From NCBI GenBank assembly GCA_902538745.1, contig CACBGP010000001.1, positions 1 through 64,000 on the forward strand: 64,000 bases of DNA, written 5' to 3'. Of this stretch, positions 39,482 to 49,772 are shown piece by piece. Each line of letters begins with the position of its first letter. Position 1 is the first letter of the stretch. The notes beneath the pieces are model-generated. The model did not search any database and was not told the origin of the DNA. It was given only the letters and a program-made list of their open reading frames with translations. The DNA comes from an uncultured Pelagibacteraceae bacterium (lineage in GTDB: Bacteria; Pseudomonadota; Alphaproteobacteria; Pelagibacterales; Pelagibacteraceae). Position numbers and translations under genes: made by a program.

Positions 39482-40558
39482 ATGAGATTTAAAAAATTCA
39501 ATATAGATGCTTATGAGCCAGGTAAATCTAGCGTTAATAATTTGAAAAAGGTTATTAAATTATCAGCTAATGAGTCTGCTCTTGGCATGAGTTCTAAAGT
39601 AAAAAAAATAATATCAAATAAAAACCTTAATTTTTTTAGATACCCAGATGGAAAATCCAAGGTGCTCAGGTCTCAAATCTCAAAGAAATTTAAATGCGAC
39701 AAAGACAGAGTTATTTGTGGGGCTGGATCCGATGAGGTTATTCAGATGTTATGTCAATTATTTTTAAGACCAAAAGATGAAGTGATTGTTCCCCAATTTA
39801 GTTTTTTAATGTATAGAATTTATGCGAAAATAGCAGGTGCAAAAGTAATATTCGCTAAAGAAAAAAATTATAAAATCTCAATTTCAGAAATAATTAAAAA
39901 AGTTACAAATAAAACTAAAATTGTTTTCTTAGCAAATCCAAATAACCCGACAGGAACTTATTTGACTGGAATTGAACTTATCGAATTGAGAAAAAAACTT
40001 AAAAAAGATATTTTACTTGTAGTAGATGATGCTTATGCAGAATATATGAAAAATCAAGATTACAAGTCAGGTTTAGATTTATTTAAGAAAAAAGAGAACG
40101 TTTTTATTTTAAGGACATTCTCAAAAATTTATGGGTTATCATCATTAAGAATAGGATGGGGATATGGGTCAAAGAAAATTATAAAGTCTCTTAACATTAT
40201 CAAACCTCCATTTAATGTTAACGAGGTAGCTCAAAAAGCAGCAGTAGAATCTCTTAAAGATAATAAATTTATATCTCGTTCAATTAGCCATAACATTTTT
40301 TATGCAAAAAAGATAAAAAATTTTTTGAAAAACTATGAAATTAATTCTAATAAAGTTTCAGCTAATTTTTTACTTTTGGATTTTTCAAAATGTAGAGTTA
40401 AAGCTAAATATTTTTATGAAAAACTAAAGAATAAAGGAATAATTTTAAGATCAACAGAGGATGGGTATAAAATAAAAAATATGTTGAGATTAACAGTGGG
40501 TTCAAAAACTGATAATATAAAATTTATGCGAGCAGCTGAAAGTATATTTAAAAGATGA
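39482..40558 (+). CDS. hisC: histidinol-phosphate aminotransferase
   Basis: PLP aminotransferase: KLSANESALGMSSKV, CGAGSDEVIQMLCQLF, ANPNNPTGTYL, VDDAYAEYM, RTFSKIYGLSSLRIGWGYG. Confidence 0.92.
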   Translation: MRFKKFNIDAYEPGKSSVNNLKKVIKLSANESALGMSSKVKKIISNKNLNFFRYPDGKSKVLRSQISKKFKCDKDRVICGAGSDEVIQMLCQLFLRPKDEVIVPQFSFLMYRIYAKIAGAKVIFAKEKNYKISISEIIKKVTNKTKIVFLANPNNPTGTYLTGIELIELRKKLKKDILLVVDDAYAEYMKNQDYKSGLDLFKKKENVFILRTFSKIYGLSSLRIGWGYGSKKIIKSLNIIKPPFNVNEVAQKAAVESLKDNKFISRSISHNIFYAKKIKNFLKNYEINSNKVSANFLLLDFSKCRVKAKYFYEKLKNKGIILRSTEDGYKIKNMLRLTVGSKTDNIKFMRAAESIFKR

Positions 40559-41451
40559 AAAATATATTAATTATCGGCTGTGGTCTATTAGGTTCATCTT
40601 TAGTCAGAAAAATTTCCAAAAAAAAAATTTCAAAAAAAATTTTCATTTATGAAAAATCAAAAAAAAACATTAAAAAAATAAAAAAACTTAAATTGAAAGG
40701 TACTATTGTTAAAAAATTAAGTGATGTGGTGCCACATACAGATTTTATTATTTTTTGTACCCCAATGAGTGAATACAAAGAAATAATTTTAAAGATAAAT
40801 GATTATCTTTCAGCTGATCACATAATTACGGACATTGGTTCAGCAAAACTAAAATCTAATGAAATAATTAAAAAAAATTTAAAAAAAAAAATATTCTGGA
40901 CTTCAAGTCATCCTATTGCAGGGTCTGAGGTTAGCGGGCCTGAAAACGGAAAAGAAGATTTGTTCGAAAATAAATGGTGCGTTTTAATAAAAGATAAGAA
41001 AACAAATACAAAACATTTAAATTTTTTAAGATCTTTCTGGAAAAAGGTAGGCTCCAAAACTGTTGTAATGAATTCTAAAAAACATGATAAGATTTTTTCA
41101 ATGACAAGTCATTTGCCGCATTTAATTGCCTATAATCTAGTAAAATCTGCACAAGATTTTGAAAAAAAACAGAGATATAATTTAATTAAATATAGCGCAG
41201 GTGGTTTACGAGACTTCTCAAGAATAGCTGCATCAAATGAAATAATGTGGAGAGATATTTTTTTTAACAATAAAACAAATGTATCAAAGGCAATTGATAT
41301 TTTTGTGAAAAATCTCCATTCTTTTAAGAGAGACATTATCTCAGGTAATAGCAAATCAGTTATTAAAAAATTAACTCAAACTAAGAAAGTAAGATCTAAA
41401 ATCGTTAAATTGAAACAAGATACTAGCAAACCTGATTTTGGAAGAAATTAA
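40555..41451 (+). CDS. tyrA: prephenate/arogenate dehydrogenase
   Basis: IIGCGLLGSSLVRKI Rossmann motif, DIGSAKLKSNEI, SSHPIAGSEVSGPENGKEDLFENKWCVL, GGLRDFSRIAASNEIMWRDI. Confidence 0.92.
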   Translation: MKNILIIGCGLLGSSLVRKISKKKISKKIFIYEKSKKNIKKIKKLKLKGTIVKKLSDVVPHTDFIIFCTPMSEYKEIILKINDYLSADHIITDIGSAKLKSNEIIKKNLKKKIFWTSSHPIAGSEVSGPENGKEDLFENKWCVLIKDKKTNTKHLNFLRSFWKKVGSKTVVMNSKKHDKIFSMTSHLPHLIAYNLVKSAQDFEKKQRYNLIKYSAGGLRDFSRIAASNEIMWRDIFFNNKTNVSKAIDIFVKNLHSFKRDIISGNSKSVIKKLTQTKKVRSKIVKLKQDTSKPDFGRN

Positions 41452-42200
41452 TATTTTTTAATATTACTTATTTTTATAATTTTCAAGCCAGCTGTTTTAT
41501 CAATCAACATAACAGTAAATTTCGTTGGCATAATTACAACTTTTTTTCTGGGACCATAAGCATGAATAAACTGTTGTTTATCAAGACACATTCCAACATG
41601 TCCTTTCCAAAAGATAATATCTCCCTTTGACAAATTTTTACTTATTTTTTTTTTACAATATTTTGCTTGATCTTTTGAATCTCTAGGAAAAAAAGTTCTA
41701 TTGTAATAATAGTATATTTGTATCAATGCAGAACAATCAATACCATCAGCTGTCTTACCACCCCATTTATATTTAGAATTGAGAAATAATTTTAAAATTT
41801 TTTTATAATTTTTTTCAAAATGTGTAATTTCTTTTAAATCCTTATTTCTTAACCATTTATTATCTTCAAACTGAACAAAAGCTTTATTTTTACTTATTAT
41901 AGTTATTCCTGATGCGAAATATAAGAACTGACTTGTTGGTAAAAATTTTTTTTTAACTTTTTTATAAATTTTGGCTTTTAACTTACATACCTTTTTAACC
42001 GGTTTAAATTTTTTTTTGAAATTATTATTTTTAATAAAACCAACATAATTATCATAACTAGTTTTAATTTTTAACCAATTTTTTTGCTTTGATAATATTC
42101 TAAATTTTTCTCCGTATATTATTTGTGAACTAACCTCTGCTTTACTAGACGGTTTAGTATATAAGTTAGACATAGATGTATTTAGGAAATTGTATTTCAT
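41448..42200 (-). CDS. SH3-domain + NlpC/P60 (C40) peptidase
   Basis: YKWGGKTADGIDCSALIQIYYYY, GDIIFWKGHVGMCLDKQQFIHAYGPRKKV; N-terminal SH3-like EVSSQIIYGEKFRILSKQKNWLKIKTSYDNYVGFI. Confidence 0.9.
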   Translation of the reverse strand: MKYNFLNTSMSNLYTKPSSKAEVSSQIIYGEKFRILSKQKNWLKIKTSYDNYVGFIKNNNFKKKFKPVKKVCKLKAKIYKKVKKKFLPTSQFLYFASGITIISKNKAFVQFEDNKWLRNKDLKEITHFEKNYKKILKLFLNSKYKWGGKTADGIDCSALIQIYYYYNRTFFPRDSKDQAKYCKKKISKNLSKGDIIFWKGHVGMCLDKQQFIHAYGPRKKVVIMPTKFTVMLIDKTAGLKIIKISNIKKY

Positions 42201-43661
42201 TTAATTTTTTATTGGAGCCACTTTACTAATCCAAAATATTAAAATGAGAACAGGCAATCCCAAAAGAGCAGTTAAAGAAAAAAAATATGGATATCCCATA
42301 ATGTCGACCCAGCTTCCAGCATATCCTGCAATTAATTTGGGTAAAAATAACATTATGGAGCTGAATAAAGCATATTGTGTTGCAGTAAATTTAATTGAAG
42401 TTAAGCCTGATAAATAAATTACAAAGGCGGCTCCTGCAAATCCACTAGATATGTTATCAGCTGTTATCACCGTAATTAAAAAGTTAATACTGATTGGAGA
42501 TACTGCTAACCATGCAAACAACAAATTACTTAAAGCAGCAATCAAGGCACCAAAGAATAAGCATTTCATTGTACCAAATTTATATGAGCAATAACCCCCA
42601 ATAAATCCACCAAATATTGTAGCAAAAACCCCAAAAAATTTTGAGTAAGTCGCAATGTCTGAAATTTTATAACCTTTTTCTAAATAGAATATATTTGCCA
42701 TAACGCCCATAACGATGTCAGCAATTCTATATAGCGAAATTAAAATAAGTATTAAAAATGCAAATTTTCCATATCTTTCAATAAAATTTAAAATTGGACT
42801 CATATAACTCTTTGAAATTTTATTTTTGGGAGCAAATTTTATCAATATAAGTAAAGAAATTATCAAATACGAAAAAACAAAACAGATTATCAATCTTGAT
42901 AATGAAAATAAAAAATTTATTAAAACATCTTTTTTTTCAAAAGGGCTATCTATAACTGAATACAAATAAATAAAACCTATTACAGCAATTAAGATGGTTA
43001 TCAGAAATTTTACATGATTGTCAGAATTTAAATTTCTTTTTAATTTTGGCTCATCTGAGATGAATGTTGCAAAAACTCCAACAAACATGAACAAAGACAT
43101 AATTAGATAAACTTTTTTCCATACATTTTGGTCATAGATCTCTGTACCAATAAAAGATGCCAACCATAAACTACCAGCACCTGCAACAAGCATCGCAATT
43201 CTATAACCAGCTATATACATCGAAGATAACGGACCTTGCAAAGATTGTGGAGCAGACTCAATTCTAAAAGCATCAATCAGAATATCTTGAGTTGCACTAA
43301 AAAAGGCTAGAATTGTAATGAATAAAGCTGTAAAAAACAGACTTTCTTTGGGATCTGTAAATGCAGTTAATATTAATGCAATAATAATTAAAAATTGTGA
43401 AAACAATAGCCAGCTTCTTCTATGACCAAATTTTTTAAAGATTGGTAATTTGTAATTATCTACAAGTGGTGACCATAAATATTTAAATGCATACGCGAAT
43501 CCTGCCCAGCTGAATAATGTTACGGTGCTTCTACTTATTCCTGCTTTAACGAGCCAAACCGAAAGGGTTGAAAAAACCAGTAATATCGGAAGTCCAGATG
43601 AAAATCCTAAACAAATCATTTTTAAAGGTTTTTTTTCAAAAAAAATATTAATATTTTTCAT
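42201..43661 (-). CDS. ampG: MFS transporter, AmpG-like muropeptide permease
   Basis: LGFSSGLPILLVFSTLSVWLVKAGISRSTVTLFSWAGFAYAFKYLWSPLVDNYKLPIFKKFGHRRSWL; SATQDILIDAFRIE. Confidence 0.85.
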   Translation of the reverse strand: MKNINIFFEKKPLKMICLGFSSGLPILLVFSTLSVWLVKAGISRSTVTLFSWAGFAYAFKYLWSPLVDNYKLPIFKKFGHRRSWLLFSQFLIIIALILTAFTDPKESLFFTALFITILAFFSATQDILIDAFRIESAPQSLQGPLSSMYIAGYRIAMLVAGAGSLWLASFIGTEIYDQNVWKKVYLIMSLFMFVGVFATFISDEPKLKRNLNSDNHVKFLITILIAVIGFIYLYSVIDSPFEKKDVLINFLFSLSRLIICFVFSYLIISLLILIKFAPKNKISKSYMSPILNFIERYGKFAFLILILISLYRIADIVMGVMANIFYLEKGYKISDIATYSKFFGVFATIFGGFIGGYCSYKFGTMKCLFFGALIAALSNLLFAWLAVSPISINFLITVITADNISSGFAGAAFVIYLSGLTSIKFTATQYALFSSIMLFLPKLIAGYAGSWVDIMGYPYFFSLTALLGLPVLILIFWISKVAPIKN

Positions 43662-43664
43662 AAT

Positions 43665-45104
43665 TTAACTTCTCCAGAATGAGGGTAAAAATAAAACTAA
43701 TATTGCAAATAATTCTAGTCTTCCTAAAATCATTCCTAAACACAATATCCATTTTGATATGTTTGGTATTGAGGAAAAATCCCCATTGGGACCTATAGTT
43801 GAACCTAAACCTGGCCCAACATTGGATATTGACGTAGCTGCTCCAGAAATTGAAGTCACAAAATCTAATCCAGTTAAAGACAACATAGCAGCCAGAAGAA
43901 AAAATATAATTAGATACATATAAATAAAAGAAATTATTGATGAGATAAATTTATTATCTATTGGATTTTGATTGTATTTAAGAACAAAAATTCCTTTTGG
44001 GTAAATAATTTTCTTTAAATTATTAATTACGAAAGAGTATAAAATTTGTATTCTAAATATCTTAACACCACAAGTTGTCGAACCTGCGCATCCACCTATA
44101 AACATTAGTATTAAGAATAATACCAGTGAAAAACTTCCCCAACTATCAAATTGAGCATTAACATAGCCTGTACCAGTTAATATTGAAATTACGTTAAATA
44201 TCACTGCAATAAAATCAAATTTAATTGACCCATTAAAATTCAGATAAATCGATAAAATTACTATTGAAAAAAAGATTATTTTTAAAAATGTTTTTATTTG
44301 TATATCTTTGAAAAAAATTTCTCTATCTCCATTTAAAAATTTTATGTAGGAAATAAAAGGAATACTCCCTAATAATATGAAAATTATTGCTGAACTTTCG
44401 ATAAATCTACTATTAAAGAAACCTAATGACTCATTATAGTTCGAAAATCCGCCGGTAGCTATTGTAGTCATAGAGTGAGTTATACTATCGAAGAAATTCA
44501 TCCCAAAGATTTTGTAAGATGTTGCACAAAATATTGTTAGTGTTGTGTAAACAACTATCAATCTTAATGCTACTTCTTTTGATTTAGGTAGAATTTTTTC
44601 AGATGAGTCATTATTTGAAATTTTAAAAAGTTGCATACCACCAACATTCATAATCGGCATCAATGTGATTGCCATTACAATAATACCAATGCCGCCCAAC
44701 CACTGAAGTAACGCTCTCCATAATAAAATACTTCTTGGCATATCCTCAAGGTTAGAAATAATAGTAGAGCCTGTAGTAGTAATACCAGACATGCTTTCAA
44801 AAAATGCATTTGTAAATGAAAAATTAATACTTGAGAACAAAAATGGAAGTGAGCCAAAAATAGCAATACTTAACCAAGACAAAGCTGTTAATAAAAAGGC
44901 CTGCTGGAGATTTAATTTTTTATTGTGATCTAGGTTTGATAGAAAAAATAAAGTTCCAAAAATAATTGTTACTATTGAAGCACCAAAAAAGGAGGAATCA
45001 ATTTCATTATATAAAAATTGGACACCAATTGGAATGAACATAAAAATTCCGAGTATTATTTGCAGAATTCCAAGTGTGAAAAAAACAGTTTTATAATTAG
45101 ACAT
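43665..45104 (-). CDS. trkH: Trk potassium uptake transmembrane protein TrkH
   Basis: FFESMSGITTTGSTI, RALLQWLGGIGIIVMAI, HSMTTIATGGFSNYNESLGFF, GGCAGSTTCGVKIFR, LGRLELFAILVLFLPSFWR. Confidence 0.94.
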   Translation of the reverse strand: MSNYKTVFFTLGILQIILGIFMFIPIGVQFLYNEIDSSFFGASIVTIIFGTLFFLSNLDHNKKLNLQQAFLLTALSWLSIAIFGSLPFLFSSINFSFTNAFFESMSGITTTGSTIISNLEDMPRSILLWRALLQWLGGIGIIVMAITLMPIMNVGGMQLFKISNNDSSEKILPKSKEVALRLIVVYTTLTIFCATSYKIFGMNFFDSITHSMTTIATGGFSNYNESLGFFNSRFIESSAIIFILLGSIPFISYIKFLNGDREIFFKDIQIKTFLKIIFFSIVILSIYLNFNGSIKFDFIAVIFNVISILTGTGYVNAQFDSWGSFSLVLFLILMFIGGCAGSTTCGVKIFRIQILYSFVINNLKKIIYPKGIFVLKYNQNPIDNKFISSIISFIYMYLIIFFLLAAMLSLTGLDFVTSISGAATSISNVGPGLGSTIGPNGDFSSIPNISKWILCLGMILGRLELFAILVLFLPSFWRS

Positions 45105-45192
45105 TTTGAAAGAACATTATTTTATGGTAAATAAATTTCAACTCTATAAGAATTAAGTTGTTCGTAATTTAGAGAATTTATTAAGTTTATTA

Positions 45193-46755
45193 ATGATAAA
45201 AAAAGAAAATTTAGACAAAACAAGTGCATGGCCTTTTGTTGAGGCAAAAAAAATGCTTCGAGAAAGAAAGTCCGTAATAGAAAAAAAAGGTAAAATTACC
45301 CTACAAACAGGTTACGGCCCTAGTGGACTTCCTCACATAGGAACTTTTGGTGAAGTTGCTAGGACCTCAATGGTTGTTAATGCCTTGAAACATCTTACCG
45401 ATCTTCCGACTGAAATTATTACTTTTTCTGATGATATGGATGGACTTAGAAAAGTTCCAGATAATGTACCGAATAAAGATTTGCTTGAAGAAAACTTACA
45501 TAAACCGCTAACTAAAGTTCCAGACCCTTTTAAAAAATTTGATAGTTTTGGAGAGCATAATAATCAAATGCTTAAAAATTTTTTAGATAATTTTAACTTT
45601 AAATATAGTTTTAAAAGTTCAACAAAACTCTACAAGTCAGGTTTTTTTAATTCATCACTTCAAGAAATTTTAAAAAATTATGATGGAATTATGAATATCA
45701 TATTGCCAACCTTGGGAAAGGAGCGTCAGAAAACATATTGTCCTTTTTTACCTATTTGTCCCGATACAGGTCATGTTTTAGAAATTCCGATGAAAGAAAT
45801 AAATAAAGAAAAATCGATAATAATTTTTGATAATAATGGGAAAGATTTAGAAATGAGTATTCTAGATGGCAATTGCAAGCTTCAATGGAAAGTAGATTGG
45901 GCGATGAGATGGTATGCTTTAGATGTAGATTTTGAGATGTATGGAAAAGATCTTATTGAGAGTGCAATTTTATCCTCAAAAATAATAAAATTAATAGGAA
46001 AATCAAACCCATCTGGATTCGCTTATGAATTATTTTTGGATGAAAAAGGGGAGAAAATTTCTAAATCAAAGGGAAATGGAATTACGATTGATCAATGGCT
46101 AAAATATGCTTCACCAGAAAGTCTTTCTCTATACATGTATCAAAATCCTAAAAGAGCTAAAAAACTTTATAAAGAAATTGTTTCAAAAACTGTTGATGAA
46201 TATCTAGAATTATTGGACAAGGCGAAAAATCAAGATGATTTCAAGTTGTTAATGAATCCTGTATGGCATGTACATGATAGTAAAGTTCCTGAAGAAAAAA
46301 TGATAATGTCCTTTTCAATGCTTTTAAATCTTGTTGAAACAAGTAATGCTGACAGCAAAGAGCTTCTATGGAAATTTGTAAAGAAATATAAAAAAGATAT
46401 TGAGGAAAAAGATTATCCAATTTTTAATGATTTAGTAGGATATGCAATTAAATATTTTAACGATGTCATAAAAAAACAAAAAAAATATAAAATACCCAAT
46501 AATGATGAAAAAATTGCACTTAAGGCTTTAGTTAGTACATTAGATAATTGTAATGATGAAATGTCACCAGAGGATATCCAAACATTAATTTATTCAACTG
46601 GTAAAGAAAATGGATACTCAAAAAATTTAAGAGACTGGTTTAAATTAATTTATGAGGTTGTTTTCGGTGACCAAAATGGACCACGAATGGGATTTTTTAT
46701 AAGTTTTTTTGGTGTCCAAGAAACAAAAGATCTTATACAAAAAAGAGTAAAATGA
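45193..46755 (+). CDS. lysS: lysyl-tRNA synthetase, class I
   Basis: SAWPFVEAKKM, GYGPSGLPHIGTFGEVARTSMV (HIGH-like), KISKSKGNG (KMSKS-like): class I, not class II, LysRS. Confidence 0.94.
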   Translation: MIKKENLDKTSAWPFVEAKKMLRERKSVIEKKGKITLQTGYGPSGLPHIGTFGEVARTSMVVNALKHLTDLPTEIITFSDDMDGLRKVPDNVPNKDLLEENLHKPLTKVPDPFKKFDSFGEHNNQMLKNFLDNFNFKYSFKSSTKLYKSGFFNSSLQEILKNYDGIMNIILPTLGKERQKTYCPFLPICPDTGHVLEIPMKEINKEKSIIIFDNNGKDLEMSILDGNCKLQWKVDWAMRWYALDVDFEMYGKDLIESAILSSKIIKLIGKSNPSGFAYELFLDEKGEKISKSKGNGITIDQWLKYASPESLSLYMYQNPKRAKKLYKEIVSKTVDEYLELLDKAKNQDDFKLLMNPVWHVHDSKVPEEKMIMSFSMLLNLVETSNADSKELLWKFVKKYKKDIEEKDYPIFNDLVGYAIKYFNDVIKKQKKYKIPNNDEKIALKALVSTLDNCNDEMSPEDIQTLIYSTGKENGYSKNLRDWFKLIYEVVFGDQNGPRMGFFISFFGVQETKDLIQKRVK

Positions 46756-47798
46756 TGTTTTCAAATTTAAGATCTTTGATTTTTAAATTAGATCCTGAGA
46801 CAGCTCATAATTTGGCTATAAAATCACTTAAATTTAATTTTATTCCAAATATTTTAGATCGTGAAAAAAATAATCCCTTGTTTGAAACAAAATTATTTAA
46901 TAAAAAATTAGAAAATCCTATTGGTATGGCAGCAGGTTTTGATAAAAATGCTGAAGTATATAATTCATTATTTAAATTGGGGTTCGGATTTGTAGAGGTA
47001 GGCACTATAACTCCTTTACAGCAATATGGAAATCCCAAACCAAGAGTATTTAGATTAGAAGAGGATGAGGCATTAATAAATAGACTTGGCTTTAATAACT
47101 CTGGTGCAGAAAATGTAGTCCGTAGAATTAAATCTAATAAACAAACTGGTTTATTAGGTATAAATATTGGACCAAATAAAGATTCTGAAAATAGACTTGA
47201 GGACTATTTAAAGTGTCTTAAAACCTTCCATGATGTTGCTGATTACATTACTATAAATATTTCTTCACCAAATACTGAAGATCTACGAAATTTCCACGAT
47301 CAATCAAAATTAAATGAATTGTTAAAAGAAATAGAGAATGAAAAAAAAGAATTAAATTCAACAATTCCATTAGCAGTAAAAGTTTCTCCTGATATAGAAG
47401 ATAAAGAAATTAATAACATTTCAGATGTATTATTAAATAATAACATTGAGGTTGTTATTATTTCAAATACTTCAGACTCAACTAGGGATAGTTTAAATAA
47501 TATACAAAAGCATCAAAAAGGGGGTCTATCTGGAAAACCAATTGAGGAAAAATCTACTAATTTAATTAATAAATTTTATAAAATTCTCAAAGGAAAAATT
47601 AAAATTATAGGTGTTGGTGGAGTTGATTCAGGAAAAAGTGCTTATGAAAAATTTTTAGCGGGTGCCAATTATGTTCAACTTTACACAGGAATGGTTTATA
47701 GAGGCCCTAATATTGTAAATTTAATTAAAAAAGAGCTTAAAGAATTACTTATAAAAGACGGTGTTAAGAATTTCTCAGAAATTATAGGAAAAAAATAA
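46752..47798 (+). CDS. pyrD: dihydroorotate dehydrogenase (quinone, class 2)
   Basis: LDPETAHNLAIKSL, NPIGMAAGFDKNAEVYNSLFKLGFGFVEVGTITPLQQYGNPKPRVFRL, ISSPNTEDLR, KIIGVGGVDSGKSAYEKFLAGANYVQLYTGMVYRGP. Confidence 0.97.
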   Translation: MMFSNLRSLIFKLDPETAHNLAIKSLKFNFIPNILDREKNNPLFETKLFNKKLENPIGMAAGFDKNAEVYNSLFKLGFGFVEVGTITPLQQYGNPKPRVFRLEEDEALINRLGFNNSGAENVVRRIKSNKQTGLLGINIGPNKDSENRLEDYLKCLKTFHDVADYITINISSPNTEDLRNFHDQSKLNELLKEIENEKKELNSTIPLAVKVSPDIEDKEINNISDVLLNNNIEVVIISNTSDSTRDSLNNIQKHQKGGLSGKPIEEKSTNLINKFYKILKGKIKIIGVGGVDSGKSAYEKFLAGANYVQLYTGMVYRGPNIVNLIKKELKELLIKDGVKNFSEIIGKK

Positions 47799-47816
47799 AA
47801 TTCAAATTTTATAAAC

Positions 47817-47845
47817 TTGACGCAAGCATTTTCTAATCTTATATA
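47817..47845 (+). promoter_or_regulatory. sigma70 promoter for rpmB
   Basis: TTGACG - 17 nt - TATATA, 11 nt before the rpmB ATG. Confidence 0.75.
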
Positions 47846-47856
47846 GTCGGTTTATT

Positions 47857-48171
47857 ATGTCAAAAAAATGTGAACTTACTGGGAAAATTCCAATGAAAGG
47901 TCATAATGTTAGTCACGCTAACAATAAGACAAAAAGAAGATTTTTACCAAATTTAAAAAAAGTTAAGTTCACCAGTGAACTTTTAAAAAGAAGTTTAAAA
48001 TTAACAGTCAGCAATGCTGGAGTAAGATCAGTGGACAAGAAAGGAAGCTTTGACGAATTTTTAAAGACTGTAAAAAATAAAAATCTATCGCCAAGATTGA
48101 AAAAATTAAAAAAAAGCCTTTTAATTAAATCACCATTTCAAAAAAAAATAATCCAATCTAAAAATGCCTAA
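47857..48171 (+). CDS. rpmB: 50S ribosomal protein L28
   Basis: [43 protein letters not shown]. Confidence 0.97.
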   Translation: MSKKCELTGKIPMKGHNVSHANNKTKRRFLPNLKKVKFTSELLKRSLKLTVSNAGVRSVDKKGSFDEFLKTVKNKNLSPRLKKLKKSLLIKSPFQKKIIQSKNA

Positions 48172-48719
48172 TGAATAAATTATTTTTGTTACTCTCACTG
48201 ATTATGGGAGTTGTAGTTTTAGCCTCAAACTACTTAGTTCAGTTCCCAATTAACTATTATGGTTTAGAAGAGCTATTAACTTATGGTGCTTTTAGTTATC
48301 CCATTGCCTTTTTAATCACAGACTTGGCCAATAGATCTTTTGGAAAAATTGTGGCTAGAAAGATTGTATATATTGGTTTTACTATAGGAATTTTGTTTAC
48401 ATTAGTATTCTCGACAAATTTTACTGATCTCATTTCTATAAGAATTGCGATAGGATCAGGGACGGCATTTATAATCGCCCAACTTTTAGACGTTCAAATT
48501 TTTGATCAGTTGAGAAAAAGAAAATGGTACATAGCTCCTTTAACATCGTCTTTAATCGGCTCAACAGTAGATACTTTTCTGTTCTTCTCGATATCATTTT
48601 ATGGAACAGGAATACCTTGGACCACTCTTTCATTAGGAGATTTAGCAGTTAAAATTTTTGTTGCCTTAGTTATGCTTATACCTTTTAGACTACTATTAGG
48701 TACATTAAAAGCAGCCTAA
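48171..48719 (+). CDS. VUT/YhhQ-family queuosine precursor transporter
   Basis: Multi-TM protein: TYGAFSYPIAFLITDLANRSFGKIVARKIVYIGF, IAQLLDVQIFDQLRKRKWYIAPLTSSLIGSTVDTFLFFSISFYG. Confidence 0.88.
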   Translation: MNKLFLLLSLIMGVVVLASNYLVQFPINYYGLEELLTYGAFSYPIAFLITDLANRSFGKIVARKIVYIGFTIGILFTLVFSTNFTDLISIRIAIGSGTAFIIAQLLDVQIFDQLRKRKWYIAPLTSSLIGSTVDTFLFFSISFYGTGIPWTTLSLGDLAVKIFVALVMLIPFRLLLGTLKAA

Positions 48720-49772
48720 CTAAATTTTAGGTTCTTGTTGGGTCATGCAGTGAATAGCTCCAAATCCCCATATTAATTTACTGCAATCAACTGTTTGAAC
48801 TTTCTTTTTTCTAAAAAAGTTTTTGAATATTTTAATGGCGATAACATCTTCTTTAACTTTAAATATTGGAAGTAGTACTTTTTTATTGCAAATATAAAAA
48901 TTCAAATAACTTGCAGGTACTCGTGTGTTCTTGATATAGATAGGCGATGGCATAGGCACCTTTATAATTTTAAATTTTTTCCCTTTCTCATTTTTACTTT
49001 CTTTTAAAATTTTCAAATTTTGACTTAAGTTTTTGTAATTTTTATCTTTCTTATTAGTCTCAATCGCGGTCATAATCGTATTTCTAGAGACAAATCTCGT
49101 TATGTCATCAACATGTCCGTGTGTATCATCACCTGCAATCCCTTTTTTAAGCCATATAAAGTTTTTTATATTTAAATATCTCCTAAATAGTTCCTCATAA
49201 TCTTTTTTGATAAAATCTTTATTTCTTTCCTGAGTTTTGCTCAGTAAACACTCCTCAGTTAATAGAATTGATCCTGAACCATTTATATCAAATGCACCTC
49301 CTTCCATAATTATTTTTTTAGTTTTTCCATTTTTTTTAATTATTGGATCAATCTTTTCCAAATTAGAAATTTTACTGATATTTTCATTGATTTTATTGTC
49401 ATTTTTGTAATTACTGTATTTTGACCATCCATTAAAACCGAAATTCAAAATCATTTTTTTATTTTCTTTTCTATTTGTTATAAATATTGGTCCGGAGTCT
49501 CTTAACCATATTCTATCAGTTTTAATATTATGAAATTTGATATTAGTGATTTTATTAGAATTTATTAGCTTTTTAATATTTGTTATTTTTTTGTTAACAA
49601 TCAAATTAACTTTAAGACTTTTTGAAATGATAAATATAATTTCTAAAATTACTTTAGGAATAAATTTATATAAACCTGGCCAATCATTTTTATTATATGG
49701 CCAAGCAATCCAAACTGATTTTTGAGGTTCCCATTCAGCAGGCATTCTGAATTTTTTAAGCTCCTCACTCAT
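48720..49772 (-). CDS. aguA: agmatine deiminase (agmatine iminohydrolase) family
   Basis: RMPAEWEPQKSVWIAWPYNKNDWPG, DRIWLRDSGPIFI, MEGGAFDINGSGSILLTEECLL, DDTHGHVDDITRFV, GFGAIHCMTQQEP. Confidence 0.93.
   Translation of the reverse strand: MSEELKKFRMPAEWEPQKSVWIAWPYNKNDWPGLYKFIPKVILEIIFIISKSLKVNLIVNKKITNIKKLINSNKITNIKFHNIKTDRIWLRDSGPIFITNRKENKKMILNFGFNGWSKYSNYKNDNKINENISKISNLEKIDPIIKKNGKTKKIIMEGGAFDINGSGSILLTEECLLSKTQERNKDFIKKDYEELFRRYLNIKNFIWLKKGIAGDDTHGHVDDITRFVSRNTIMTAIETNKKDKNYKNLSQNLKILKESKNEKGKKFKIIKVPMPSPIYIKNTRVPASYLNFYICNKKVLLPIFKVKEDVIAIKIFKNFFRKKKVQTVDCSKLIWGFGAIHCMTQQEPKI

Noticed and set aside
45105-45192. 88-nt divergent trkH/lysS spacer inspected for tRNA or riboswitch
   Set aside because: No cloverleaf, no TTC-arm (GTTCGAATC-like) and no recognisable aptamer motif.
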